Source of the DNA: Bacillota bacterium
Lineage (GTDB): Bacteria > Bacillota > Clostridia > Lachnospirales > Lachnospiraceae
Direction of reading: 5' to 3'
Length of the DNA stretch: 64,000 bases
Assembly: GCA_023437715.1 (NCBI GenBank)
Contig: JAEZFK010000035.1
Location: 73,612-137,611 of the forward strand
A model generated the notes under the pieces. It did no database searches. It saw nothing but the letters and a program-made list of their open reading frames with translations, and was not told the DNA's origin. Shown one piece after another: positions 34,966 through 44,226 of this stretch. Position numbers and translations under genes: made by a program. The stretch's first letter is position 1. Each line of letters begins with the position of its first letter.

Positions 34966-35074
34966 TGGTACCCCTCCATGAACATATAAAACGGCCGTTT
35001 GAATGATTTCGTTTCATTATAACATACATCAAGATCCTGACAAGCCATTAAATCTTTCCATAGTTTTGCAAAAA

Positions 35075-35114
35075 GCCGCGCCGGAAGCCTGAATTTCTCA
35101 AGCACCGGCGCAGC
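35075..35114 (-). terminator. terminator downstream of the chemoreceptor gene
   Basis: Read on the minus strand, GCTGCGCCGG pairs with CCGGCGCGGC (one G-U pair) and is followed by TTTTTGC. Confidence 0.75.
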
Positions 35115-35130
35115 CCCTTAAATATTTCCA

Positions 35131-37392
35131 TTAATATTTGCTGTCATATTTGCTGCCTGTCACATAATCATCGTCCGGGTATACCGGAAAGCCCACGGCC
35201 CCATAGGTGGTGACCCTTTTTCCTTCGTCTCTCAGCTTAAATCTGCTTACCAGGCTCTTTAGCATCTGGCCCTGCCCTGAAAGCTCTTCGCTGGCCGCCG
35301 CACTTTCCTCTGCCGTTGCAGAATTGGTTTGTACTACGGCTGATATCTGTTCAAGCCCTGCTGCAATCTGGGTAACCGCATAGGATTCTTCCTCTGAGGC
35401 CTTTGCGATCTGACGGACCTTTTCGTCCACACTTTTGGATGTATCCACAACGCTGTGAAGAGATACAGCTGTCTTATCCGCCAGCAGCCTGCCCTTTTCA
35501 ATTGCTTCCACCGTGGTTTCAATCAGCGCTGTGGTATTCTTGGCAGCCTCGGCGGATTTTCCTGCAAGGCTGCGCACCTCGTCCGCCACCACGGAAAATC
35601 CCTTGCCTGCCTCGCCTGCACGGGCCGCTTCCACAGCTGCATTTAAAGCAAGAATATTCGTCTGAAAAGCGATGTCGTCAATGGTCCTGATAATTTTTCC
35701 GATCTCCCGGGAGTTGCCGGTGATTTCTTCCATTGCCCTCATCAGCTGCTCCATGTTCCGGTTGCTTTCCTCAACCTCTCCTCCTGCTTCCTCCGACAGA
35801 TGGCTCGCCTGCCGGGCATTGTCCGCATTGTTCTTAATTCTGTCGGAAATTTCCGTTATGGTGGAGGTAAGCTCTTCCACAGAGCTTGCCTGCTCCGCCG
35901 CTCCCTGGCTGAGAGTCTGTGCGCTTGCTGACACCTGATCCGCTCCTGTGGATACCTGGTCGGAAGCAGTGTTGATTTCCACAAGGGTATTGCTCAAATT
36001 AAAGTTAATGGTTTTTACTGCGGTCAATATCTCATGATAATCTCCCACGTATTTATCTTCATATTTCGTATCGACCCTGAAATTACCTCTGCTCATTTCC
36101 TCCAATAAATAACTGATATCCCCGATAATGGTCTTCAGATTTTCCGCCATCTCCAGAAATGTCCTGGAAAGGACTCCGATTTCATCATTGCTTTGGGTGT
36201 CCACCTGTATGGTGAGATTTCCGGAAGCGATTTCCGATGCAGCGGAAACCACCCCGTTAATGGGTTTCAGCGTCTTTCTGAGAACAATGATAACGATTGC
36301 AACCACAATTACCAGCGACAATATGGAAACAACCGCAATCGCAGCCGTCAGCTCATTGATGCTTTTGTTCATGTCGGACGTATCCAATACGGTCTGGGCC
36401 CACCAATGGGTTCCTTCCACGTCAATGGGATAGAAAAACCGGGACACCTTATGTCCATCCTCACGTACAGTGGTGCATGAAAAGGCCTTTCCGGCAGCCG
36501 CTCCGTCGGTAATCTTTTTCATATCATTTGAATCTTTTATGGATTCAGAAAGATTTTGGCCGATATTCTCGGCAGATTTGCTGTCATATACCGTAGTAAA
36601 ATCATCGGTGAGAATTCCCACGTAAAGCGTTTTATAGTCCTCGGAGGCAGTGGTTATATTGCTGAAATGTCCAACGTCAATATCCGCTACAATAACTCCC
36701 TGAAACTCATTTTTATATACAATGGGATATACCGCGGTAATCATGGTAGTTCCCTGGTACAGATCAGGTTTTGTAAAATAAGGTTTCTGGTTTTCTTTGG
36801 CAGGCTTGTAATATTCTTTCTCGCTGTACTCACTGTATTTTCCGAAAGACTCCGCCTTTTTATTGGCAGCATCCTCTCTGTTCACATATAACGCGTAGTC
36901 TTCTATATTTTTATCAAATTTGCCGGGCTCGAAAAAGACGCCGAAGCCAATGATATCCTCATCCGCTACAACTGCGGAGCACATGCTGTTAATCAGATAG
37001 TTTTCTATTTCAATGCTGAGATCGGACATTTCCGTATTATATACCGCGCTTTTTACCTTGACGTTTTCGGGAGAAGAGATAACCGCGGTTCCCTGGTCAT
37101 ATGACTTTATGATGTAATCCTGCATCGCTGTCGCCTGTTTTGACGCGGAATCCAGAATCTCCTGCACCTGGTTTCCATTTGCATGGGCCAGATTTGTGAG
37201 CTCTGCCCGGACAGCGCTGCCTGTGGCTCCGCCTGACATAGTGACAGTTATAATACTTAAAACGGCAAAAACTACAAGCAGCACAGCCGTAATCACGATT
37301 GCAAATTTTTCTGAAATTCTCCTGAACTTATTTCGCTGTATGGTTCTTTGTCCAATTTTCATGTCAATTTTCCTCGCATTTTTATTTTTCAA
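35131..37392 (-). CDS. methyl-accepting chemotaxis protein
   Basis: A 753-residue chemoreceptor. A transmembrane segment lies near residues 33-53; residues 60-350 form an extracellular dCache-type ligand domain; a second transmembrane segment is near 355-375; HAMP follows (376-430); the rest is the cytoplasmic coiled-coil with the signalling tip DDIAFQTNILALNAAVEAAR. There is no CheW/CheB pentapeptide tail. The start is a TTG at 37392 with AGGAG six bases upstream; an ATG at 37362 with AGGA is an alternative. The neighbouring sugar operons suggest a nutrient ligand, but this is only inference. Confidence 0.92.
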   Translation of the reverse strand: MKNKNARKIDMKIGQRTIQRNKFRRISEKFAIVITAVLLVVFAVLSIITVTMSGGATGSAVRAELTNLAHANGNQVQEILDSASKQATAMQDYIIKSYDQGTAVISSPENVKVKSAVYNTEMSDLSIEIENYLINSMCSAVVADEDIIGFGVFFEPGKFDKNIEDYALYVNREDAANKKAESFGKYSEYSEKEYYKPAKENQKPYFTKPDLYQGTTMITAVYPIVYKNEFQGVIVADIDVGHFSNITTASEDYKTLYVGILTDDFTTVYDSKSAENIGQNLSESIKDSNDMKKITDGAAAGKAFSCTTVREDGHKVSRFFYPIDVEGTHWWAQTVLDTSDMNKSINELTAAIAVVSILSLVIVVAIVIIVLRKTLKPINGVVSAASEIASGNLTIQVDTQSNDEIGVLSRTFLEMAENLKTIIGDISYLLEEMSRGNFRVDTKYEDKYVGDYHEILTAVKTINFNLSNTLVEINTASDQVSTGADQVSASAQTLSQGAAEQASSVEELTSTITEISDRIKNNADNARQASHLSEEAGGEVEESNRNMEQLMRAMEEITGNSREIGKIIRTIDDIAFQTNILALNAAVEAARAGEAGKGFSVVADEVRSLAGKSAEAAKNTTALIETTVEAIEKGRLLADKTAVSLHSVVDTSKSVDEKVRQIAKASEEESYAVTQIAAGLEQISAVVQTNSATAEESAAASEELSGQGQMLKSLVSRFKLRDEGKRVTTYGAVGFPVYPDDDYVTGSKYDSKY

Positions 37393-37678
37393 AAGGTTCT
37401 CCTGTTTCTACAAGACTCCACCCATTGGATACGACCCTTTTGACCCACTTTTAACATTGCTGCAAATTCCAATTCCTGAAATATATTGATTTGATTCAGG
37501 CGGCCTCACAATCCACATGAGCGCCATTTAACTCATAAGCATGATCTTCCGGTTTTGCACATACATTTAAATCGCTTTCATTATTGAATACCTCCACTTC
37601 TCCATCTCCCCCTGTAATCCTTTCCTGCATCGATTAAATCTTTTAAATATTTTTATGGTCTGTCCGCCCGGCAACAAA

Positions 37679-37690
37679 AAGGTACACCTT
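37679..37690. promoter_or_regulatory. operator-like site 1 (AAGGTACACCTT)
   Basis: A near-perfect palindrome, extending to AAAAAGGTACACCTTTTT, followed by TATCAAAT. The same block recurs at 37807 with the central bases inverted, so the two 12-mers are reverse complements of each other. Confidence 0.45.
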
Positions 37691-37806
37691 TTTATCAAAT
37701 GAAAACAGCCTAAAAATACTATGTATATTATAAGCACTATTTTGACAAAATACAACATATTTTGCACATATTCTTCTTATTTTCTTTACATTTTGCCAGT
37801 GATACT

Positions 37807-37818
37807 AAGGTGTACCTT
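37807..37818. promoter_or_regulatory. operator-like site 2 (AAGGTGTACCTT)
   Basis: The second copy of the AAGGTRYACCTT block, again followed by TTTATCAAAT, 128 bases from site 1. Paired sites suggest cooperative binding by a dimeric regulator or duplication of one promoter-proximal segment. Confidence 0.45.
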
Positions 37819-38010
37819 TTTATCAAATAATCTGCCAATGTAACTCCCATATTGTATACAGAAATGCCCGGTGAACCAAACATTTCTCACTCATCCGTTT
37901 TTCATTTTTATATTTTGACCTGAAGGCTATTCTTTTCATAAATACGAATAATAAAGTAGAATAAACCCCTGACCTCATGCCATAATTAAGAATGACAGGA
38001 GGTTATTTTT

Positions 38011-38622
38011 ATGAAGAATTTTTATGGGTATATGAGGGTTTCCTCACTAGATCAGAATATTGAGCGGCAAAAAGTGGAGCTTGTGCGGTGGGGCATTATT
38101 GACAAGAACATATTTTGTGATAAATTGTCGGGGAAGGATTTTAACAGACCTCAATATCAGAAGTTAAAAAGAAAGCTGAAAAAAGGGGATGTACTTGTTG
38201 TAAAAAGCATTGACCGTCTGGGAAGAAATTACGATGACATACAGGAAGAATGGCGGGAAATTGTGAAAACAAGAAAAGCCGATATCGTAATCCTGGACAT
38301 GCCCATTCTGGATACGAGGACAAATAAGGACCTGATCGGCACTCTCATATCCGATATTGTCCTGCAGCTCCTTTCCTACGTGGCCCAGGCGGAGCGTGAA
38401 AACATCAAGCAGCGCCAGGCGGAAGGAATCGCCATTGCCAAAGCAAAGGGAAAGCATCTGGGACGTTTCCCAACTCCCATTCCCGAAGAGTTTTACCCGG
38501 TTTACGAGAAATGGCAGAAACGGACTTACACCCTTGAAACCGCAAGCAGGGAACTGGACGTCACGGTCAGCCAGTTCCGGACAATGATTAAAAAACACCG
38601 GTCAAAAGAAAAAACTTCATGA
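38011..38622 (+). CDS. serine recombinase (resolvase/invertase family)
   Basis: A 203-residue small serine recombinase. The catalytic Ser11 is in GYMRVSSLDQN, with the conserved LVVKSIDRLGRNYDD near 68-82, the AQAERENIKQRQAEGIAIAK helix near 126-145 and a C-terminal helix-turn-helix (TLETASRELDVTVSQFRTMI). It resembles resolvases and invertases from transposons and plasmids. No transposase, terminal repeat or inverted invertible segment was seen nearby, so it looks solitary. AGGAGG precedes the ATG. Confidence 0.92.
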   Translation: MKNFYGYMRVSSLDQNIERQKVELVRWGIIDKNIFCDKLSGKDFNRPQYQKLKRKLKKGDVLVVKSIDRLGRNYDDIQEEWREIVKTRKADIVILDMPILDTRTNKDLIGTLISDIVLQLLSYVAQAERENIKQRQAEGIAIAKAKGKHLGRFPTPIPEEFYPVYEKWQKRTYTLETASRELDVTVSQFRTMIKKHRSKEKTS

Positions 38623-38646
38623 GATAAATGTTTTATAGTAAAAAAA

Positions 38647-38684
38647 CAGGCAGAGCCGCCGAATTCTATCAACGGTCCTGCCTG
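38647..38684 (-). terminator. terminator downstream of lacZ
   Basis: Read on the minus strand, CAGGCAG pairs with CTGCCTG around a 24-base loop containing a smaller stem and is followed by TTTTTTTAC. It also separates the convergent resolvase gene. Confidence 0.75.
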
Positions 38685-38707
38685 GTATGGCAACGACAAG
38701 CTTTAAT

Positions 38708-41700
38708 TCAAATATCTTCTTTCCCCGGAACCAGCCTCACTTCAAACGTAAATTCCTCCTCATCAAACCGGTATTTTTTCAAAAGCTCCGGCCCACAGCT
38801 TGCAGAGCCGATCCCGTCCTGTCGGTAATCCAGGCAGAGGACCGTACATCTGGATGGAATCAGTTCATAGTTATGTGCCTTTTCTGCCAGCTCCTCCTGA
38901 GTATAAACCGAGGCCTGGAAAGAAAATGCTTTTTCTGAAACCGCCGAAAGGGAGGTTCTTTTGCCTTTTACTGTCACAAAGTCACAATCGCTCCGGCTCC
39001 CGTTTTCCTGAGGTCTTAAGTAATCCTCGTGCATTTCCTTCACCCCTGAGGTAAATAACCCGTGATAGCTGGCCCTTCGCTTATCCATATAGTTTTCCAC
39101 CGGTCCAAGACCGTAATAGGTAACCCTGTCCATAGCCTTTGGGAGGAAGAGGCGAAGACCGAATCTGGGAAGCTCCGGGAATTCCCCGTCCTTTTTCACA
39201 TCCAGCTTCCCATCCACAATGCCGTCCTTTCCGATGGTCCACAGGGCCTCCACCGTAAGAATTCTTTGGATAACTGCTGCTGTAACAGACAGAACGGTCT
39301 TTATCTCCACCCGGCCATTCTTTACCTCACAAAAGGTTTCGTAAGCTCTGGATATGGCACGGTCATAACCTGCCTCTTTCCATTCGTTCTTTATATATCT
39401 GTCATTATCCGTAGGAGCTCTCCAGATGTTATATTCCATAGGCCGCTCAATAATCGCTGCATTTTCAAAGACCATATCCACAAAGCATCCGGTCAGCTTA
39501 TTATAGGTATAGGCAAAATGCTCCCCATTTACAAAAAGGTAACGGTCATCCTCCCGTATCTCAAAACCGGCCCTTTCGCCTGTTCCGGCCTCTGACGGCT
39601 TTAACAGCGAAACCGCAGTCTGGTTTCTTCCGTCTTCATTTTTAAGAAGGATTTCCTCAAAGCCTAAAAGGTCTCCCGCTTCCAAAAGCGCCGTCTTTTT
39701 TCTTAAGAAAAAGCTGAGCTTTAAATAGCATTTTCCTGCTGCCGGAACCTCAAAGTCCAGGGAGATTTTCCCCTCACCGTGAGGACCAATATCCGGTACA
39801 GAATCACCGTCGAGAACACCCTTTGCAGTCACTTTCCCATCAGAGGTCACCTCAAAGGCGAGAACCGCATAATCCTTAAGGCTGACAAAATCCATATAGT
39901 TGTGAAGCATCAGCTCTTTTTTCTCCTGGTCAAAGGACACCACTCTTGCAGGGCGGTACACATTTTTAAATTCCTTTAATCCGGTGTGGGGTCTCCGGTC
40001 CGGATACACCAGTCCATCCATGCAGAAATTGCCGTCATGGGGATATTCCCCGTGATCTCCGCCGTAAAGGTACATGGGCTTTCCATCCAGGGTTCTTCCC
40101 TGGTAAATGGCATGGTCGCACCATTCCCACACAAAACCGCCGCAGACTGTATCATACTGCTGGAACACCTGGAAATAATCTTCCAGATCCCCCGGTCCGT
40201 TGCCCATGGCATGGCTGTATTCACAGAGGATAAAGGGCTTTCCAGCATTTCTCCCCACATATTCATGGATTTCTTCCAGGCGGGGATACATACGGCTGTA
40301 TAAATCCAGATTGTCAAAATGATAGGTCTTGCCGGATGCACGGTAACGGGCCGCCTCATAATGGGTGAGCCGGGAAGAATCAAATTCCTTGGTCCAGGCT
40401 AAGGCTGCCTCAAAGGTACATCCGAAGGAGCATTCATTTCCCATGGACCAGATGACTACGGACGGACGGTTCTTATCCCGCTCTACCAGCCGTCTGGTCC
40501 GGTCGACCGTGGCTTCAATGAATTCAGGGTTGTCGGCAATGGCCTCGTTCCAGCGTTCCACTCTGGATTTTACAGAGCGGTCTTTCCGGTAAACGTCTTC
40601 CGTACCATGACTTTCGTTGTCCGCCTCGTCAATGACATAAAATCCGTACTCATCATACAGATGATAAAACTGCGGCGCATTGGGATAGTGGCTGGTGCGG
40701 ATGGCATTGACATTGTGCTCTTTCATGAGCCTTAAGTCCCTTTTCATCTGTTCCATGGTGATGACAAAACCGGTCACAGGGTCGCTGTCATGGCGGTTGA
40801 CCCCATGAAACTTGATTTTCTCCCCGTTAAAATAAAGCACGCCGTCCTTGACGCAAATCTCCCGGATTCCCAGGCGGTCAACGATCACTTCATTTTCACT
40901 TTCCAGAACCACTGTGTAAAGATAAGGCTGTTCTGCATTCCAGAGCACGGGATTTTCTATGGTCAGAAGAATTTTTCCGTCCCGGGCAGTTCCTTCCCAT
41001 TCTGCAGCCGGTTCTCCCTTACTGTCGTAAATCCTCACATTCAGAGGAACTTCTTTTCCAAAATAGGTGACAGCTGCCTGAACAGTCGCCTTATTCTCTT
41101 TCAGGGTAGTTGTTAAAAAATAGTCAAAGATGCCTGCCTCCGGCCTTTTTAACAAATAAACATCCCGGAAAATACCGGTCATGCGGAATTTATCCTGATC
41201 CTCCATATAGCTTCCGTCACACCATTTCAAAACAAGAACCGCAAGGGTATTTTCCCCTTCCCGGATATACTCTGTCACATCAAATTCGCTGGTGGAATGA
41301 GATACCTGGCTGTAGCCCACATAGCTTCCGTTAAGCCAGAGATAAAAGCAGGAGTCCACCCCCTCAAAATTTAAGTAAGCCCTGGGAGCTTTCCCATCCC
41401 TCTCATAGACAAAATGATGGACATAGGCTCCGCACGGATTTTCCGCAGGCACATAAGGCGGGTCCATGGGAAATGGATAACGGACATTGGTGTACTGCTG
41501 CTTATCATAGCCGTAATTCTGGAAGCAGCCTGGAACCGGGATTTCATCATAGCCGGAGATGTCATAGCCTTCTGAGAAAAATTCTTCTTTTACGTCGTAA
41601 ATGCTGTCATAATAACGGAATTTCCAGTTTCCGTTTAAGAGCTGGAACCTGTCGGAACGGGTTCTGTTTTCCGTAAGGTCAAAAAGCCTTTTTGACGCCG

Positions 41701-41776
41701 GAATATAGTAAGCCCTGTTCGGCATGGTATTTTCGTGAAGCAGATGCAGGTTTTCATAATGCTTTGGTACGATCAT
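38708..41776 (-). CDS. lacZ: beta-galactosidase (GH2)
   Basis: Hydrolyses lactose and other beta-galactosides in the cytosol. The 1022-residue protein from the ATG at 41776 (AGGAGG) matches the LacZ length and order: jelly-roll sugar-binding domain (RFQLLNGNWKFRYYD), immunoglobulin-like domains, TIM barrel with acid/base Glu in VIWSMGNECSFG and nucleophile Glu in FILCEYSHAMGNG, and a C-terminal beta-sandwich (domain 5). IRTSHYPNAPQFYHLYDEYG is also present. There is no signal peptide and no adjacent lactose permease. The divergent AraC gene is the probable regulator. Confidence 0.95.
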   Translation of the reverse strand: MIVPKHYENLHLLHENTMPNRAYYIPASKRLFDLTENRTRSDRFQLLNGNWKFRYYDSIYDVKEEFFSEGYDISGYDEIPVPGCFQNYGYDKQQYTNVRYPFPMDPPYVPAENPCGAYVHHFVYERDGKAPRAYLNFEGVDSCFYLWLNGSYVGYSQVSHSTSEFDVTEYIREGENTLAVLVLKWCDGSYMEDQDKFRMTGIFRDVYLLKRPEAGIFDYFLTTTLKENKATVQAAVTYFGKEVPLNVRIYDSKGEPAAEWEGTARDGKILLTIENPVLWNAEQPYLYTVVLESENEVIVDRLGIREICVKDGVLYFNGEKIKFHGVNRHDSDPVTGFVITMEQMKRDLRLMKEHNVNAIRTSHYPNAPQFYHLYDEYGFYVIDEADNESHGTEDVYRKDRSVKSRVERWNEAIADNPEFIEATVDRTRRLVERDKNRPSVVIWSMGNECSFGCTFEAALAWTKEFDSSRLTHYEAARYRASGKTYHFDNLDLYSRMYPRLEEIHEYVGRNAGKPFILCEYSHAMGNGPGDLEDYFQVFQQYDTVCGGFVWEWCDHAIYQGRTLDGKPMYLYGGDHGEYPHDGNFCMDGLVYPDRRPHTGLKEFKNVYRPARVVSFDQEKKELMLHNYMDFVSLKDYAVLAFEVTSDGKVTAKGVLDGDSVPDIGPHGEGKISLDFEVPAAGKCYLKLSFFLRKKTALLEAGDLLGFEEILLKNEDGRNQTAVSLLKPSEAGTGERAGFEIREDDRYLFVNGEHFAYTYNKLTGCFVDMVFENAAIIERPMEYNIWRAPTDNDRYIKNEWKEAGYDRAISRAYETFCEVKNGRVEIKTVLSVTAAVIQRILTVEALWTIGKDGIVDGKLDVKKDGEFPELPRFGLRLFLPKAMDRVTYYGLGPVENYMDKRRASYHGLFTSGVKEMHEDYLRPQENGSRSDCDFVTVKGKRTSLSAVSEKAFSFQASVYTQEELAEKAHNYELIPSRCTVLCLDYRQDGIGSASCGPELLKKYRFDEEEFTFEVRLVPGKEDI

Positions 41777-41907
41777 GATTTTTTCCTCCTGATTATACAT
41801 TATACTACCCCTATTATAAAAGGACGGGCCGGAAAATCCATATCTCATATTAGACAAAACATGGACAAAATGATACAATAGACAAAAACCGGAAAGGAGA
41901 TGAGCAG

Positions 41908-42753
41908 ATGTATACCAATACCGGTTATATGACCCTGACCGAGGATGAGCTGGAGAATTACAGCATTCCCCTGAGGGCCAACTGCTGCGGCGTATACCGC
42001 CTTATTTCTCTTCCTGTCATGTCAACCACCCGCCTTGCCGGACGGCCGGATTATCAGATTTTGTACGTAGGGGCCGGACGGGCCTGGTTTACCCTTGACG
42101 GAAAAATCACAGAGGTATCCTCGGGAAACATGGTTCTTTACGAGCCTCACCAGTATCAGCAGTACGCCTATTATCTGGAGGATAAGCCGGAAATATTCTG
42201 GCTCCACTTTACCGGAGCGGATGCAGAGTCTCTCTTAAATCAGGCCGGATTCGGGGAAAATAAAGTTCTTTACACCGGCGTTTCTTCCAAATACCGGGAA
42301 TTGTTTCTTTCCGTCATCCGGGAGCTGCAGCTGCCCCGCTCCTGTTCCCAGGAGCTTGCAGCCCTTCACTTAAGGCAGCTTTTCCTGCTCCTTAAGCGCC
42401 TTAGGGATGAGGGCGGATTCCAGAAAACGGAGATTCAGAAAGAAATGGAGCGGACAGTCCTTTATTTTCATGAAAACTTCTCAAAGAATATTGAAATCGA
42501 CCGCTATGCCGGGGAGCTTCACATGAGCACCTGCTGGTTCATCCGGAGCTTTAAGCAGTATGTGGGAATGCCTCCCCAGAAATATCTGACCTCCATACGG
42601 GTCAATAAGGCCAGGGAGCTGCTGGAAAGCACCGGCTATGGCATTGGGGAAATAGGAAATATTGTGGGCTATGATAATCCGCTGTATTTCAGCCGGATCT
42701 TTAAGAAGCAGACCGGTGTTTCACCGGCAGAATATCGAAAGGCGGCCAGATAA
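41908..42753 (+). CDS. AraC-family transcriptional regulator (probable lacZ regulator)
   Basis: A 281-residue regulator with an N-terminal arabinose-binding-like cupin (residues 25-150, with FWLHFTGADAE) and a C-terminal AraC helix-turn-helix pair (AGELHMSTCWFIRSFKQYVG and IGNIVGYDNPLYFSRIFKKQ). AAAGGAGATG precedes the start. It is divergent from lacZ with 131 bases between the starts, and ends in its own terminator. Confidence 0.9.
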   Translation: MYTNTGYMTLTEDELENYSIPLRANCCGVYRLISLPVMSTTRLAGRPDYQILYVGAGRAWFTLDGKITEVSSGNMVLYEPHQYQQYAYYLEDKPEIFWLHFTGADAESLLNQAGFGENKVLYTGVSSKYRELFLSVIRELQLPRSCSQELAALHLRQLFLLLKRLRDEGGFQKTEIQKEMERTVLYFHENFSKNIEIDRYAGELHMSTCWFIRSFKQYVGMPPQKYLTSIRVNKARELLESTGYGIGEIGNIVGYDNPLYFSRIFKKQTGVSPAEYRKAAR

Positions 42754-42772
42754 ATCATAGTGCTTTTAGCCG

Positions 42773-42808
42773 AAAAAGGAGCGGGAACCATGTCCCACTC
42801 CTTTTTTA
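42773..42808 (+). terminator. terminator after the AraC gene
   Basis: AAAAAGGAGCGGG pairs with CCCACTCCTTTTTT with one mismatch. The T-run continues on the plus strand. The A-rich left arm also makes it usable for the small minus-strand operon. Confidence 0.8.
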
Positions 42809-42823
42809 TAAAGACTCCCAAAA

Positions 42824-42985
42824 TCACTTCATTTTCTCTGCAATCCGGCTCATAATCCGACTCATTTTCTCATATTTTTTAAGAAAGGATTCTGCACTGG
42901 CCTCAATCATTTCCTCTTCCGTAACATCGGAAAAATCCACTTCATAACCTGCTCTTTCTGCCAGCACTTCAATATATTGATCCAT
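42824..42985 (-). CDS. 53-residue acidic protein, partner of a VbhA-like small gene
   Basis: The protein begins MDQYIEVLAERAGYEVDFSD and continues with helical, charged sequence (EEEMIEASAESFLKKYEKMS). The ribosome binding site GGTGGAG overlaps the stop region of the preceding small gene, 9 bases away, so both are translated from one message. I do not recognise the family. It is not a Fic/Doc or RelE-type toxin, and its length is unlike the usual toxin partners of VbhA. Confidence 0.7.
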   Translation of the reverse strand: MDQYIEVLAERAGYEVDFSDVTEEEMIEASAESFLKKYEKMSRIMSRIAEKMK

Positions 42986-42994
42986 ACACTCCAC

Positions 42995-43162
42995 CTATTT
43001 AATGGTATACTGTGATATAACCTCTTGAATTGTCAAAGAAGTGGATTGCTGCCCGGATGCACAACGAACCAGTCTCTCATATTCCGACTTTTTCAGTCTC
43101 ATTCCCTCTATTGCCATAGTTCCGGCAACCTGCCTGGCTAACTTTACCGCGTCTTTTTTCAA
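42995..43162 (-). CDS. 55-residue VbhA-antitoxin-like protein
   Basis: It starts at a TTG behind GGAGGTG (KKDAVKLARQVAGTMAIEGM then LKKSEYERLVRCASGQ and IQEVISQY). The pattern A-x2-A-x3-A-x-E-G-M-x-L-x3-E/D-x2-x-L-x-R-x2-S/G-G resembles the VbhA antitoxin family, which inhibits Fic AMPylation toxins through a short inhibitory helix. Here no Fic gene follows; instead a 53-residue unknown protein does. Both are too short for common gene finders. Homology is from memory of the pattern, hence moderate confidence. Confidence 0.6.
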   Translation of the reverse strand: MKKDAVKLARQVAGTMAIEGMRLKKSEYERLVRCASGQQSTSLTIQEVISQYTIK

Positions 43163-43228
43163 ATCGCTTCACCTCCGCACCTATCATCATTATACCAAAA
43201 AACCGGATGATATACTACAGTTTATTTT

Positions 43229-44044
43229 TCATCGCTCCACCAACCGGTACGTCTGCCTGTACTCCTTTGGCGTTATCCCCATATATTTCTTAAATATTCT
43301 CCGGAAATAATCCACATCCTGATATCCGCACTGATAGGCGATCTCATTTCCGGTCAGATTGCTTTCAATGAGCAGCCTGCATGCCCGGTTGAGCCTTGTT
43401 TCATGGATTCCCTCTGTCAGGGTTTTTCCATTGACCGCGCGGTATACGCGTCCCAGATAATCCGGACTGCATTCCAGCTTTTCCGCCAGTATGGAGGAGG
43501 ATAATGGCTCTTCCAGATGGTTGCGGATATACTGTCCGGCCTGATTTGCCAGAAGCACCTTCTGGCCGTTTACCTCCATGGGTGAAAGAGAATCGCTTAA
43601 CTCGCACAAAAGCTCCAGCAGGACCAGGTTTAAGATGGTCCTGTCCTCCCTGCACACGTTCTGCCTCTTGATAAACCGGCGGAACAGCTCCTCAAACTGT
43701 TCCGGCTTCCGGATCCGGATCAGCTGAGGTAAGGACATAATATCCTTTCCGGTCCGCACCGCCTCTTCCTCCAGATGAAAATGAAGCCAATAAAAATTTA
43801 AGTTTTCCTCAAACTCCCTGGTCCCCCAGTGATGCCTTCCCGGAAAGAGAATCAAAGCCTCCCCTTCCTCCACATGATAGCTTACGTCCTCTTCTGCAAT
43901 TCCCAAGGTCCCGGAGCTTACATAAATAATCTCAAAGGAATCCATGACTCTGTCCGCATGGCGTCCCTTTCCCTCTGTGACCAGATAGCCCGCATTTAAA
44001 GCCCGTACCGGCAGTACGGCTTTCAGATGTAATAAATGTTCCAT
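43229..44044 (-). CDS. AraC-family transcriptional regulator
   Basis: A 271-residue regulator from the ATG at 44044 (AGGGAG site); an upstream in-frame extension is unsupported. The N-terminal cupin contains FPGRHHWGTREFEENLNFYW and the C-terminal pair of helix-turn-helices includes LAEKLECSPDYLGRVYRAV and AYQCGYQDVDYFRRIFKKY before the closing ITPKEYRQTYR. It is divergent from an MFS transporter, with 182 bases between the starts, so that transporter is the likely target. Confidence 0.88.
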   Translation of the reverse strand: MEHLLHLKAVLPVRALNAGYLVTEGKGRHADRVMDSFEIIYVSSGTLGIAEEDVSYHVEEGEALILFPGRHHWGTREFEENLNFYWLHFHLEEEAVRTGKDIMSLPQLIRIRKPEQFEELFRRFIKRQNVCREDRTILNLVLLELLCELSDSLSPMEVNGQKVLLANQAGQYIRNHLEEPLSSSILAEKLECSPDYLGRVYRAVNGKTLTEGIHETRLNRACRLLIESNLTGNEIAYQCGYQDVDYFRRIFKKYMGITPKEYRQTYRLVER

Positions 44045-44226
44045 ATTTCTCCCTGCTGCCCTTAGTCGGAATCTTCCAGTTTTTATCTCCTTTTTCCTCT
44101 TGTATCTTTTCCATGAAACTGGCAATATAGAGGCAGGAAAACCAAAGGGCATTATTACACTAAAGAATAGCAGATATTTAACAAAAAGAAAAGGGGATTG
44201 CGGCAGATTTGCCGCTGGAAATAATA

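Larger units (their letters stand above)
37393..38010. other. 618-base intergenic region with two operator-like repeats
   Basis: This is the divergent promoter region of the chemoreceptor and the resolvase. It contains two related 12-bp sites (37679 and 37807). No coding frame with a ribosome binding site was found on either strand. Confidence 0.5.

Noticed and set aside
37567..37767. 66-codon hydrophobic minus-strand frame upstream of the chemoreceptor
   Set aside because: No ribosome binding site; the sequence is AT-rich promoter region, which readily produces hydrophobic frames.
41777..41878. N-terminal extension of LacZ
   Set aside because: It covers the divergent promoter region; the ATG at 41776 has AGGAGG and gives the normal LacZ length.
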